Assembly (NCBI RefSeq): GCF_021462825.1
Contig: NZ_JAKEEB010000012.1
Span: 62,001-126,000 of the forward strand
DNA from: Streptomyces glomeratus
Lineage (GTDB): Bacteria > Actinomycetota > Actinomycetes > Streptomycetales > Streptomycetaceae
Direction of reading: 5' to 3'
DNA: 64,000 nucleotides
Shown piece by piece: positions 26,965 to 34,981 of the stretch. The translations under genes and the position numbers were made by a program. How positions within the stretch are numbered: position 1 is the stretch's first letter; each line of letters opens with the position of its first letter. A model generated the notes under the pieces. The model was not told where the DNA came from and ran no database searches. It was given only the letters and a program-made list of their open reading frames with translations.

Positions 26965-27957
26965 TCACCTGCCCCAGCGCAGGCCCGGCGTGCTGACCGG
27001 CGCGTCCCACAGCCGCAGCAGTTCCTCGTCGACCTGGCACAGGGTGACCGACGCGCCCGCCATGTCGAGGGAGGTGACGTAGTTTCCGACCAGGGTGCGG
27101 GCGACGGCGACCCCGCGCTCGGCCAGCACCCGCTGCACCTCGGCGCTGTAGCCGTACAGCTCCAGCAGAGGGGTGGCGCCCATCCCGTTGACCAGGACCA
27201 GTACGGGATTGTGTGGCTCCAAGTCGTCGAGGACGGCGTTCACCGAGAAGTCGGCGATCTCGCGCGAGGTCATCATCGGCCGCCGCTCACGCCCGGGCTC
27301 ACCGTGGATGCCGATGCCCAACTCCAGTTCGCCCGGCGGGAGATCGAAGGTGGGGGTGCCCTTCGCGGGCGTGGTGCACGCGCTGAGGGCCACACCGAAG
27401 CTGCGCGAGTTCTCGTTGACCTGCCGGGCGACGGACTCCACACGCTCCAGCGGCTGCCCCTCGTCCGCGGCCGCCCCAGCGATCTTCTCCACGAACAGAG
27501 TGGCACCGGTGCCGCGCCGGCCCGCCGTGAAGAGGCTGTCGGTGACGGCGACGTCATCGTTCACCAGTACCTTGGCGACCTGGATGCCCTCGTCCTCGGC
27601 GAGCTCGGCCGCCATGTCGAAGTTGAGCACGTCACCGGTGTAGTTCTTCACGATGAACAGCACGCCCGCGCCACTGTCCACGGCTGCGGCGGCGCGCACC
27701 ATCTGGTCCGGCACAGGGGAGGTGAACACCTCGCCGGGGCACGCCGCCGAGAGCATTCCCGGGCCCACGAAGCCGCCGTGCAGCGGCTCGTGCCCCGAGC
27801 CGCCGCCGGAGATCAGCGCGACCTGCCCCGCGACCGGGGCGTCCCGCCGTACGATCACCCGGTTCTCCACGTCGACGGTCAGTTCGGGATGCGCGGCCGC
27901 CATGCCCCGCAGCGCGTCCGAGACCACCGTCTCCGGGACGTTGATCAGCATCTTCAT
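26965..27957 (-). CDS. dhaK: dihydroxyacetone kinase subunit DhaK (substrate-binding)
   Basis: A 330-residue subunit that binds dihydroxyacetone covalently through a histidine as a hemiaminal. That residue is His218 in GIGIHGEPGRERRP, the same number as in E. coli DhaK. SGGGSGHEPLHGGFVGPGML (substrate loop) and FIVKNYTGDVLNFDMA are also conserved. ATG 27957 has an AGGAGG site, and the longer frame upstream is unsupported. It is the first gene of dhaKLM. The promoter must lie in the 396-base divergent gap shared with the NADH dehydrogenase gene. No DhaR/DhaQ regulator is adjacent. Confidence 0.95.
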   Translation of the reverse strand: MKMLINVPETVVSDALRGMAAAHPELTVDVENRVIVRRDAPVAGQVALISGGGSGHEPLHGGFVGPGMLSAACPGEVFTSPVPDQMVRAAAAVDSGAGVLFIVKNYTGDVLNFDMAAELAEDEGIQVAKVLVNDDVAVTDSLFTAGRRGTGATLFVEKIAGAAADEGQPLERVESVARQVNENSRSFGVALSACTTPAKGTPTFDLPPGELELGIGIHGEPGRERRPMMTSREIADFSVNAVLDDLEPHNPVLVLVNGMGATPLLELYGYSAEVQRVLAERGVAVARTLVGNYVTSLDMAGASVTLCQVDEELLRLWDAPVSTPGLRWGR

Positions 27958-28353
27958 GGGAGCCTCCTGACGTGCCTGGCAGTCTTCGGTCTCGGTCTCG
28001 GTGGCCGTGAGCGGTGAGCCACTGTCGGCAGTATCCGTGTTCGAGGGGCGCTGGTCACGTGCGTGGACGTTCCCGGGCGTGTACGGGCGCGGGGCGTGGT
28101 GGATGCGGCTGTCTCCTGGGCATCGCAGCCGCCCAACGGCGGCGCTCCGGCGCCGAGTTCGGGACTCCCCACACGCAGGCCCCGATCGGCGCAATCAGCC
28201 GCCGGCCGCCGCGCGGAGGACCCGCCGTCGCCGGGGGCGGCCGCGTCGCGGACGGCGGAATGCGCCGGGGCACGGGGCGTCGACGGCGCGGTGGCGGGCC
28301 CCGCGGGGGTTCCCTAGCGTGGCAGGCGTCGACGTCTCCGCCTGGAGGGACCT
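27958..28353. other. divergent promoter region dhaK / NADH dehydrogenase
   Basis: 396 bases without a supported gene. On the minus strand a GTGACC...GATACT pair with a 16-base spacer (within about 28020-28065) could be the dhaK promoter. The half nearest the NADH dehydrogenase is very GC-rich, and I see no convincing operator in it. Confidence 0.4.
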
Positions 28354-28356
28354 GTG

Positions 28357-29709
28357 ATGACCGTGCCCCGGATCCTGATCGTCGGTGGCGGATTCGCCGG
28401 GATGGAGACCGCACGCAGACTGGAGCGGATCCTCAAGCCCGCCGAGGCCGCGCTCAGGCTCGTCACACCCTACGACCACCAGCTCTATCTGCCGCTGCTC
28501 CCGCAGGTCGCGGCCGGCATCCTCACCCCGCAGTCGGTCGCGGTCAGCCTGCGCCGGCTGCTGCGCCGCACGGTCGTCGTCCCCGGTGGTGCCGTCGGCG
28601 TCGACCCCTGCGCCAAGGCCGTCGTGGTGCGGAAGATCAACGGTGAGACGACCGTGGAGCACTACGACTACCTGGTGCTGGCACCGGGCAGTGTGACACG
28701 GCAGTTCGACATCCCCGGAGTCGATCGGCACGCGGTCGGGATGAAGACGCTCGCGGAGGCGGCCTGGATCCGGGACCACGTCATCTCCCAGCTCGACCTC
28801 GCGGCGGCGAGTTCCGACCGGGCCGAGCGCGAGACCCGGCTGCGGTTCGTGGTCGTGGGCGGCGGCTACGCGGGGACCGAGACCGCCGCCTGTCTGCACC
28901 ACCTCACCACCGCCGCCGTGCGGCGCTACCCGGGCCTCGACCCGTCACTCATCAAATGGCACCTCATCGACATCGCGCCCACGCTCATGCCGGAACTCGG
29001 CGAACGGCTGGGCGCGCGGGCCCTCGCCATCCTCAGGCGGCGCGGCCTCGACATATCCCTCGGGGTCTCCGTCGCCGAGGCCCGGCGGGACACCGTCACC
29101 TTCACCGACGGCCGCACCCTGCCGTGTCACACCCTGATCTGGACCGCGGGGGTCGCGCCCAGCCCGCTGATCGCCACGCTGGACGCCGAGACCGACCGCG
29201 GCCGGCTGGTCGTCCGCCCCGATCTGACCGTGCCGGGCCTGGACGGCGTCTTCGGCCTGGGGGACGCCGCCGCGGTGCCCGATCTCGCCAAGGGAGCCGA
29301 CGCGGTCTGCCCGCCGACCGCCCAGCACGCCGTGCGCCAGGGCTGGGCCGCCGCGAAGAACGTCGCGGCGACGTTGCACGGCACACCGCGCAGCGCCTAC
29401 CGCCACCGTGACCTGGGCCTCGTCGTCGACCTCGGCGGCCTCCAGGCCGTCTCCAAGCCGGTCGGCGTGCAGCTCACCGGGCCGCCCGCGCAGTTCGTCG
29501 CGCGCGGCTACCACCTCGGTGCCCTGCGCACGGTTCCGGCCCGCATGCGCACCATGACGAACTGGGCGCTCAACGTACTGACGGGCTACGACTTCGTCCG
29601 CACGGGCCTGACCGGCCGCCCGGCCACGCTCAAGGACTTCGAACGGCCCGACGCCTACCTCACGCCGGACCTGGTCACCTCCCACACGGCGCCGGGGACG
29701 ACGGACTGA
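28357..29709 (+). CDS. type II NADH dehydrogenase-like FAD oxidoreductase
   Basis: A 450-residue protein of the NDH-2 family, which transfers electrons from NADH to membrane quinone without pumping protons. The first Rossmann motif is ILIVGGGFAGMETARRLE (FAD) and the second is FVVVGGGYAGTETAACL (NADH). The segment GVFGLGDAAAVPDLAKG binds FAD, followed by PTAQHAVRQGWAAAKNV, typical of NDH-2. The C-terminus is amphipathic (VPARMRTMTNWALNVLTGYDFVRTG), suited to peripheral membrane binding. ATG 28357 is seven bases from GGAGGG; GTG 28354 is in frame. A large terminator hairpin overlaps its stop codon. Confidence 0.88.
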   Translation: MTVPRILIVGGGFAGMETARRLERILKPAEAALRLVTPYDHQLYLPLLPQVAAGILTPQSVAVSLRRLLRRTVVVPGGAVGVDPCAKAVVVRKINGETTVEHYDYLVLAPGSVTRQFDIPGVDRHAVGMKTLAEAAWIRDHVISQLDLAAASSDRAERETRLRFVVVGGGYAGTETAACLHHLTTAAVRRYPGLDPSLIKWHLIDIAPTLMPELGERLGARALAILRRRGLDISLGVSVAEARRDTVTFTDGRTLPCHTLIWTAGVAPSPLIATLDAETDRGRLVVRPDLTVPGLDGVFGLGDAAAVPDLAKGADAVCPPTAQHAVRQGWAAAKNVAATLHGTPRSAYRHRDLGLVVDLGGLQAVSKPVGVQLTGPPAQFVARGYHLGALRTVPARMRTMTNWALNVLTGYDFVRTGLTGRPATLKDFERPDAYLTPDLVTSHTAPGTTD

Positions 29710-29743
29710 CGGGCGCCGCGCCCAGACGGCGCCCGTCAGTCCG
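29702..29743. terminator. bidirectional terminator after the NADH dehydrogenase
   Basis: Perfect 17-bp stem CGGACTGACGGGCGCCG / CGGCGCCCGTCAGTCCG with an eight-base loop. It includes the TGA stop of the NADH dehydrogenase and faces the convergent small-protein gene ending at 29755. Confidence 0.88.
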
Positions 29744-29754
29744 CCGACCGCCGC

Positions 29755-30111
29755 TCAGCCCCTCGGGCGGTCGCCCTTCGGCTTCCCCCGCTGGTCGGGA
29801 GTCCCGTGCGGCGGGGGGCTCATGGGCTCGGGTGAGGTGGCGGGAGACACCGGGGAACCCGCGCTGCTCCGGCTCTCCTCGGGACGCAGCGCGCCGGGGT
29901 CGCCGGAGGTCGGCTCGGCGCCGGAGCGCAACTGCTCCAGGCGTGCCGACAGCAGCGCGGTCACGGGCGCCCGATCGGCGTGTGCGCGCTCGTACGCGAG
30001 CAGTTCCTCCACCTCGCCGGCGCTCAGGGCACGTATGCGGCTCTCCAGGCTGCCGACCGGCAGATGGTCGTAGTCGGGCAGCGGCAGGGTGCCGCGGCCG
30101 TGGTCGGCCAT
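29755..30111 (-). CDS. conserved actinobacterial small protein, helical N-terminus
   Basis: A 118-residue soluble protein of unknown function. The first 70 residues (LPLPDYDHLPVGSLESRIRA, then LSAGEVEELLAYERAHADR and LLSARLEQL) form a conserved three-helix pattern found in many actinobacterial small proteins. The rest is a Pro/Ser/Gly-rich, probably disordered tail. ATG 30111 has AGGAAG about ten bases upstream. It follows the DUF6479-type gene by 38 bases and is probably in the same SigB-like transcription unit. Confidence 0.7.
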   Translation of the reverse strand: MADHGRGTLPLPDYDHLPVGSLESRIRALSAGEVEELLAYERAHADRAPVTALLSARLEQLRSGAEPTSGDPGALRPEESRSSAGSPVSPATSPEPMSPPPHGTPDQRGKPKGDRPRG

Positions 30112-30149
30112 GGATCTCACTTCCTCTGTACATCGGCCACAGATGGGGG

Positions 30150-30521
30150 TCAGCGGCGGCCGCCCGGCCCGCCGCTGCCGAACGCGCCACTGCTGCCCCC
30201 GTCCCAGCGGGGTCGCTCGGCCGACGCGCTCGTCCGGGACCCGAGATTGCCGTGCGCCTTCAGCTCCTGCGGCGTGAGACGGCGACGGCTCCTGGGCACC
30301 TCGTCGGGCTCACGGTTCTCCCTGACCCGGCGCACCGGGCCCCCTTCGGGCAGCCTCGGCTGCTCCTCGGGGCGGGGCGGCGCGGGCTCCCGGCGCCGGA
30401 CGCGGGCGCCCATCCGGAAGGCACCGATCAACAGCGCCACCACGGCCAGGCCCGCGACGAAGGGCCCGATGCCGACCAGCAGGCCATGGGTCACGGCGAG
30501 ATTCATCGACTCGGTACTCAT
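30150..30521 (-). CDS. DUF6479-like single-pass membrane protein
   Basis: A 123-residue protein with one N-terminal membrane helix (LLVGIGPFVAGLAVVALLIGAFRMG) and a charged cytoplasmic tail with the segment RRLTPQELKAHGNLGSRTS, typical of Streptomyces DUF6479 proteins. Function unknown. ATG 30521 has no ribosome binding site. A SigB-like -10 (GGGTAC) ends ten bases upstream, so the transcript is probably leaderless. A GTG at 30575 in frame is rejected because it lies upstream of that promoter. Confidence 0.75.
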   Translation of the reverse strand: MSTESMNLAVTHGLLVGIGPFVAGLAVVALLIGAFRMGARVRRREPAPPRPEEQPRLPEGGPVRRVRENREPDEVPRSRRRLTPQELKAHGNLGSRTSASAERPRWDGGSSGAFGSGGPGGRR

Positions 30522-30530
30522 GGCACGCGG

Positions 30531-30555
30531 GTACCCCTGGGCCCTTCGGTGAACC
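30531..30555 (-). promoter_or_regulatory. SigB-like promoter for the DUF6479-type gene
   Basis: On the minus strand GGTT - 15 bases - GGGTAC, an exact fit to the Streptomyces general-stress consensus GNNT-N14-16-GGGTAC/T. The -10 box (30531-30536) ends ten bases before the start codon. Confidence 0.7.
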
Positions 30556-30571
30556 CGCTCACCCGCACCCC

Positions 30572-30973
30572 TCACGAGCGCGCGGACCGGGTCTTCGAAC
30601 GGTTCGCCTTGCGGATCGCCTCCAGCAGCTCCGCCTTCGACATCCGGGACCGCCCGTCGACGCCGAGGCGCTTGGCCACGTCGTAGAGGTGCTCCTTCGA
30701 CGCGTTCTCGTCGACGCCCTCGCCACTGCGCCCGCCCTGCTGCCGGGGCCGTGCGGAGCGGGGGTCCGAGGGGCCCTTGCGGCCGCCCTCCTTGCGCTCC
30801 CAGTGGTCGCCGATCTTCTCGTACTTGTGCTTGAGCGCGCCGAATGCCACACGGTGCGCCCGTTCGCCCTCGCCGTACTGCTCCACCGCCGAGTCATGGG
30901 CCTTGATCCAGGTGCGCTGGGCGTCCTCGGGAGAGCGCTCCAGCGTCGACGGCAGCTCCTGTCGTCCGGGCAC
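30572..30973 (-). CDS. ChaB-family protein with C-terminal Rho-N/SAP-like domain
   Basis: A 133-residue protein. Residues 1-60 form a ChaB domain (LPSTLERSPEDAQRTWIKAH, YGEGERAHRVAFGALKHKYE). The name comes from a putative cation-transport regulator, but in actinobacteria it is mostly linked to stress. A basic linker leads to a C-terminal helix-extension-helix (KEHLYDVAKRLGVDGRSRMS, KAELLEAIRKANR), the nucleic-acid-binding fold found at the N-terminus of Rho. The GTG start at 30973 follows GGAGGTGG. A SigB-like promoter match lies about 50 bases upstream. Confidence 0.85.
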   Translation of the reverse strand: MPGRQELPSTLERSPEDAQRTWIKAHDSAVEQYGEGERAHRVAFGALKHKYEKIGDHWERKEGGRKGPSDPRSARPRQQGGRSGEGVDENASKEHLYDVAKRLGVDGRSRMSKAELLEAIRKANRSKTRSARS

Positions 30974-31025
30974 GGTCCACCTCCGTCCGTCGATCCGCGT
31001 ATGTCATCGCTCACCACGGCCCCGA

Positions 31026-31050
31026 GTGCCCTGCGCGGGGACGGAAAAAC
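31026..31050 (-). promoter_or_regulatory. SigB-like promoter for the ChaB-family gene
   Basis: On the minus strand GTTT - 15 bases - GGGCAC, one mismatch from the -10 consensus GGGTAC. Divergent to the plus-strand promoter at 31072-31096 only 22 bases away. Confidence 0.55.
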
Positions 31051-31071
31051 GACGGCCGCCCCGGGGCAGGG

Positions 31072-31096
31072 GTTTGACGGGCCCGGCACCGGCTAC
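31072..31096 (+). promoter_or_regulatory. SigB-like promoter for the copper-binding-type protein
   Basis: GTTT - 15 bases - GGCTAC, one mismatch from the general-stress consensus. The -10 box ends ten bases before GTG 31107, which suggests a leaderless transcript, the same arrangement as at 30531. Confidence 0.6.
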
Positions 31097-31106
31097 CCGC
31101 TCCGCC

Positions 31107-31475
31107 GTGACCACATCCCAACAGGAGGTCTACCGCTTCCTGGAGGATCGCTTCGCCTGCGCGCTGGCCTGCACCGAGTGTGCGCGGGCGTGCGCGCTGC
31201 GCGCGAGCCTCGCGGAGACGGAGGGGCCCTACGACCAGGAAGTCCTGCGGCGCAAGGGAATCATGTGCGCGGAGGTCTGCGACACGACCTGCCGGGTGCT
31301 GTCCGACCAAGGGCCCCAGGACGTGGCTCGTATCCGCGGCGAGGTGGAGTGGTGCCTGGCCGTCTGTCTGGAGAGCGCGCACGTCTTCGACGCGGACCCC
31401 GGTGGCGCGCAGGCCGCGCGGTCCTGCCGGGAGTGCGCCCGGGCCTGTTCCGGCTTCCTGGCGACACTCGGCTGA
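31107..31475 (+). CDS. four-helix-bundle cysteine-rich (copper-binding-type) protein
   Basis: A 122-residue cytoplasmic protein with cysteines repeated at helical spacing: RFACALACTECARACALRAS, KGIMCAEVCDTTCRVLSD, VEWCLAVCLESAH and RSCRECARACSGFLATL. This is the DUF326 (Csp-like) four-helix bundle pattern, in which cysteines line the core and hold many Cu(I) ions. The GTG start at 31107 has no ribosome binding site but sits right behind a SigB-like promoter. It probably protects against metal or redox stress; this is inferred. Confidence 0.85.
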   Translation: MTTSQQEVYRFLEDRFACALACTECARACALRASLAETEGPYDQEVLRRKGIMCAEVCDTTCRVLSDQGPQDVARIRGEVEWCLAVCLESAHVFDADPGGAQAARSCRECARACSGFLATLG

Positions 31476-31567
31476 CGGGGCGAGCGGGCCGGCCGGGCGG
31501 GTACCTGGTAGGCCGGTACGGGAGGGGGCGGCCCCTTGCGGGCCGGCGCACCGGCATTCCCAATTTC

Positions 31568-31581
31568 TGAAACACGTTCTA
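31568..31581. promoter_or_regulatory. KstR-like operator upstream of the acyl-CoA dehydrogenase
   Basis: TGAAACACGTTCTA fits the mycobacterial KstR core TnnAACnnGTTnnA at every fixed position. It lies 44 bases before the dehydrogenase start. KstR is the TetR-family repressor of sterol catabolism. Confidence 0.6.
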
Positions 31582-31625
31582 CGGTGTGCGCCGTCAGGAC
31601 CGGCCTTGGGGAGCCTGGAGGCGCC

Positions 31626-32804
31626 GTGCATCTCGACTACACGCCCGAGCAGCAGCGGTTGCGCACCGAACTACGCGGCTACTTCGCCGAACTCGTGCCG
31701 GACAACGCCTACGCCCGCCACGGCGACCCGGCCGCCCAGAAGCGCTTCTACCGCGACACCATCCGCCGCCTGGGCCGCGACGGCTGGCTCGGCGTCGGCT
31801 GGCCGAAGGAGTACGGCGGGCGCGGGCTGGGCGCGATGGAGCAGTTCATCTTCTTCGACGAGGCCGCGCAGGCGGGCGTACCGCTGCCGCTGATGGCGCT
31901 CAACACGGTGGGCCCCACGCTCATGCGGTTCGGTACGGAGGAACAGAAGGCCCGCTTCCTGCCCGGGATCCTCTCGGGCGAGCTCGACTTCGCGATCGGC
32001 TACAGCGAGCCCGATGCGGGCACGGACCTGGCGTCCCTGAAGACCCGCGCGGTGCGGGACGGCGACACATACGTCGTCAACGGCCAGAAGATCTGGACCA
32101 CCAACGGCGACACCGCGGACTGGGTGTGGCTCGCCGTGCGCACCGACCCCGGCGCCCCGCCGCACCAGGGCATCACCATGCTGCTCGTGCCGACCACCGA
32201 CCCGGGCTACTCCTGCACCCTGATCCGCACCCTCGCCTCCCACGACACCACCGCGAGCTACTACGAGAACGTCCGCGTCCCCGTCTCCCACCGCGTCGGG
32301 GAGGAGAACCAGGGCTGGCGGCTGATCACCAACCAGCTCAACCACGAGCGCGTCACCCTGGCAGCGCACGGCACCATGGCGATCCGCGCCCTGCACGATG
32401 TGCAGCGCTGGGCCATGGAGGCAAAGCTCGTCGACGGCCGCCGGGTGATCGACCTGCCCTGGGTCCGGCGTCTGCTCGCCCGGACCCACACCAGGCTGGA
32501 CGCGATGAAACTCCTCAACTGGCGGATGGTGAGCGCGGTCCAGGACGGCACGCTCACCCCACAGGAGGCCTCCGCCGTGAAGGTCTACGGCTCCGAGGCC
32601 CGCCGCGACGCCTACGCCTGGCTGATGGAGATCGTCGCCGCCGCCGGCGCACTGAAGGAGGGATCGGCGGGCGCCGTGCTCCACGGCGAACTGGAGCGCG
32701 GCTACCGTTCGGCTGTGATCTTCACCTTCGGCGGCGGCAACAACGAGATCCAACGCGAGATCATCTCCTGGATCGGCCTGGGGATGCCCCGGGTGCGGCG
32801 CTAG
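31626..32804 (+). CDS. acyl-CoA dehydrogenase (FadE-type)
   Basis: A 392-residue FAD-dependent acyl-CoA dehydrogenase for the first oxidation of a beta-oxidation cycle. Seen are the N-terminal helical domain (LDYTPEQQRLRTELRGYFAE), the FAD/substrate loop IGYSEPDAGTDLASLKTRAV, the beta-domain VNGQKIWTTNGDTADWVWLA and the C-terminal FGGGNNEIQREIISWIGLGMPR. The form resembles actinobacterial sterol or cyclic-acid FadE proteins, which are often heterotetramers of two different subunits; only one is encoded here. GTG 31626 follows CTGGAGG. A KstR-like site is in its promoter. The exact substrate is unknown. Confidence 0.88.
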   Translation: MHLDYTPEQQRLRTELRGYFAELVPDNAYARHGDPAAQKRFYRDTIRRLGRDGWLGVGWPKEYGGRGLGAMEQFIFFDEAAQAGVPLPLMALNTVGPTLMRFGTEEQKARFLPGILSGELDFAIGYSEPDAGTDLASLKTRAVRDGDTYVVNGQKIWTTNGDTADWVWLAVRTDPGAPPHQGITMLLVPTTDPGYSCTLIRTLASHDTTASYYENVRVPVSHRVGEENQGWRLITNQLNHERVTLAAHGTMAIRALHDVQRWAMEAKLVDGRRVIDLPWVRRLLARTHTRLDAMKLLNWRMVSAVQDGTLTPQEASAVKVYGSEARRDAYAWLMEIVAAAGALKEGSAGAVLHGELERGYRSAVIFTFGGGNNEIQREIISWIGLGMPRVRR

Positions 32805-32902
32805 GGGGTGTCCGGCCATTCGCGCCAGGTGTCGCGCGCCGGGGTAATGGTCAGCCATCCCCCGTGCGTGCGGTCTGCTCCCAGGAGTGACAGGGTCGGA
32901 CG

Positions 32903-33814
32903 GTGGAGGTGCTGGTGGGGCTGCGCGCCCGTATCGCGGACGAGCTCAAGGCGACCGTGCACGGTGGAGACCTCAGGCTGGAACGGTACGAGGGCCCGCC
33001 CGGTGATCCGGGGCTGCTCAAGATCGCTCCGGGTGATCCCGCCTGGCGGGTGCACGGCCATCCGACCGGCATGCTCACCGGCGGCTTCGCGGCGCTGATG
33101 CTCCAGTCCCTGCATCCCCTGGCCATGGCGGGAGTCGACCAGCACTCCGACTTCCGCTCCGACCCGGTCGGCCGGCTCATCGCCACCGCCCGGTTCATCA
33201 CCACGACGACCTTCGGCTCCGAGCCGGCCGCGCGGCAGGAGATCGCTCTGGTCCGGCGTATCCACACCCGGGTGCGCGGCACCGCTGCGGACGGCCGGCC
33301 GTACCGCGCGGACGACCCCGAGTTGCTGACCTGGGTGCACACCGCGGAGGTGAGCAGTTTCCTGGCGGGCTATCAGACGTACGCGCCACGGCGGGCCCGG
33401 CTCACGCTCTCCGAGTGCGACACCTACTACCGTCAGGTCGCCCCGGTGGCCGAGGCGCTGGGCGCACGGAAGGTGCCGCGCAGCTCGCGGGAGGTCGAGC
33501 GCTACCTGTGCCGGATCCGCCCCCGGCTGCGCGCCACACCGGCCGCTCGGGACTCCGTGCGGTTTCTGCGCGGCTTCGGCCGTACCGCACGGGAGCGGAT
33601 GGTCGTGGGCGTGCTGATGAACGCCTCGGTCGGGCTCCTTCCCGACTGGGCGCGGGCCGAGCTCGGCATTCGTCGTCCCGCGGCCGTTCGCTCCTGCTGG
33701 GACCGGCCGGTGGCGACGGCGGTCGGCCGCACGCTCGAGTGGGCACGCGGTCCCTCCGAAATCCACGCCGCCGCACGGCGCCGTATGGCGTCACCGCCGC
33801 CCATGGACGGGTGA
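32903..33814 (+). CDS. MpaB/latex-clearing-type oxygenase family protein (DUF2236)
   Basis: A 303-residue protein of the DUF2236 family of heme-b oxygenases, related to rubber oxygenase Lcp and fungal MpaB. Typical segments are GDPAWRVHGHPTGMLTGGFA, ALMLQSLHPLAMAGVDQHSDF (His-containing helix), DPVGRLIATARFITTTTFG, and LLTWVHTAEVSSFLAGYQ. There is no signal peptide. The role of most actinobacterial members is unknown; oxidative cleavage of isoprenoid or other double bonds is a guess. GTG 32903 is used. It lies between the FadE gene and a divergently regulated TetR/SDR block. Confidence 0.8.
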   Translation: MEVLVGLRARIADELKATVHGGDLRLERYEGPPGDPGLLKIAPGDPAWRVHGHPTGMLTGGFAALMLQSLHPLAMAGVDQHSDFRSDPVGRLIATARFITTTTFGSEPAARQEIALVRRIHTRVRGTAADGRPYRADDPELLTWVHTAEVSSFLAGYQTYAPRRARLTLSECDTYYRQVAPVAEALGARKVPRSSREVERYLCRIRPRLRATPAARDSVRFLRGFGRTARERMVVGVLMNASVGLLPDWARAELGIRRPAAVRSCWDRPVATAVGRTLEWARGPSEIHAAARRRMASPPPMDG

Positions 33815-33856
33815 CGGGCACCTGGCGGCAGCGCCCGGCCTACCGGTCCCGTCGCC

Positions 33857-33870
33857 ATAGTCGACCGGTC
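33857..33870. promoter_or_regulatory. TetR operator in its own promoter
   Basis: ATAGTCGACCGGTC, centred on the palindrome CGACCGGTCG (33862-33871), lies directly before a TACACT -10-like box and the ATG at 33884. The same 14 bases recur exactly at 36058-36071. Confidence 0.7.
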
Positions 33871-33883
33871 GTACACTTCCCCC

Positions 33884-34501
33884 ATGGGACGGACCAGCGA
33901 TGCCAGGGAGAAGATCCTCGGCGCCGCGCAAGCGCTCATCGAACTGCGCGGCTACTCCGCCCTGGGCGTGGCCGAGATCTGCAAGGCCGCAGGTGTGCCC
34001 AAGGGCAGCTTCTACTACTTCTTCGCATCCAAGGAAGCGCTCGCCCTGGCCGTCCTCGACGAGCACTGGGCCGACCAGGAGCGCACCTGGAGGCGCATCC
34101 TGACCAGCGAGGCCGAACCGCTGCACCGCCTGCGGTTGCTGTTCGAGGCGACGGAGGCCGGTCAGCGCGCCGGCCGGCAGAGCTGCGGCACCGTCTCGGG
34201 CTGCCTGTTCGGGAACCTCACGCTGGAGATGAGCAACCACACCGAGGCCATCCGCGGACGGCTGCAGGAGATCTTCGACGCACAGGTCGACATGGTCGAG
34301 TCGGTCGTCGCCGAGGCGCTTGCCCGCAAGGAGGTCACCGTGGCCGACACGCGGGAAGCCGCGCGGTCGGTGGTGGCCCAGCTGGAGGGTCAGGTGCTGT
34401 TCGCCAAGCTCTACAACGACACCCGACGGCTCGGCCCCCTGTGGGCGAACTGCCTGGCTCTGCTCGGCGCCCCCGCACCGAGCGAGGTGGCCGGCGTCTG
34501 A
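33884..34501 (+). CDS. TetR/AcrR-family repressor
   Basis: A 205-residue regulator. The TetR HTH is MGRTSDAREKILGAAQALIE followed by GVAEICKAAGVPKGSFYYFF (about residues 25-45). The C-terminal domain contains CGTVSGCLFGNLTLEMSNHTE, close to NemR/AcuR-type TetR proteins that sense electrophiles through cysteines. ATG 33884 lies six bases after a TACACT box with no ribosome binding site, so it may be leaderless. Its promoter holds a 14-base element repeated in the SDR promoter 2.2 kb downstream, so the SDR-NTF2 unit is its likely target. Confidence 0.9.
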   Translation: MGRTSDAREKILGAAQALIELRGYSALGVAEICKAAGVPKGSFYYFFASKEALALAVLDEHWADQERTWRRILTSEAEPLHRLRLLFEATEAGQRAGRQSCGTVSGCLFGNLTLEMSNHTEAIRGRLQEIFDAQVDMVESVVAEALARKEVTVADTREAARSVVAQLEGQVLFAKLYNDTRRLGPLWANCLALLGAPAPSEVAGV

Positions 34502-34563
34502 TGCGGCGCGTCTGACCGCCCGGTCCGGGCGGCGGGGGTGCGCGAAGACGGGGGCGTGTGCCG

Positions 34564-34866
34564 TCACCGCAGGGAGTCGGTGCGGCCGGGGTCGTTGGGG
34601 TGGGACTCGAGCGCGGTGACGGTGAGGGTCATCCACGGGCGCAGCGGGAGCGTGCCGAGCACCTTCTCCCGGAGTTCCTCCTCGTCGGCAGCCCGCCAGA
34701 CGCCGACGCTGCGCAGCTCACCGGCCGGGCGCCACAGCCGGACCAGATGGCCGGCGGCGGCCAGTTCCCGGGCACGGACGGCTTCGGCGGCGCGCCGCCG
34801 GTCGACCTCGTCCTGGCCCATGCCCTCGGGGACGGTGGTGACGATGTCGACGAGGAACTCTCGCAT
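34564..34866 (-). CDS. muconolactone delta-isomerase family protein
   Basis: A 100-residue alpha/beta-barrel-like ferredoxin fold protein. The N-terminus MREFLVDIVTTVPEGMGQDE and RELAAAGHLVRLWRPAGELR match the muconolactone isomerase family (about 90-100 residues, decameric in the beta-ketoadipate pathway). No catBC, aromatic dioxygenase or thiolase of that pathway is adjacent, so the real substrate may differ. Many actinobacterial members lie near SDR or LysR genes, as here. ATG 34866 has GGAGCAGG upstream. It is divergent from the LysR gene. Confidence 0.8.
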   Translation of the reverse strand: MREFLVDIVTTVPEGMGQDEVDRRRAAEAVRARELAAAGHLVRLWRPAGELRSVGVWRAADEEELREKVLGTLPLRPWMTLTVTALESHPNDPGRTDSLR

Positions 34867-34981
34867 GGTCCTGCTCCGATCGGCGGGCTCGGTTGACGCC
34901 CTCATCGTCTGACCGCCGGCGCCGCGAACGCCACGACCGGCGTGCTCCCTGCTGGTAGGCGCAGCCTCGCACGGACGTAGC

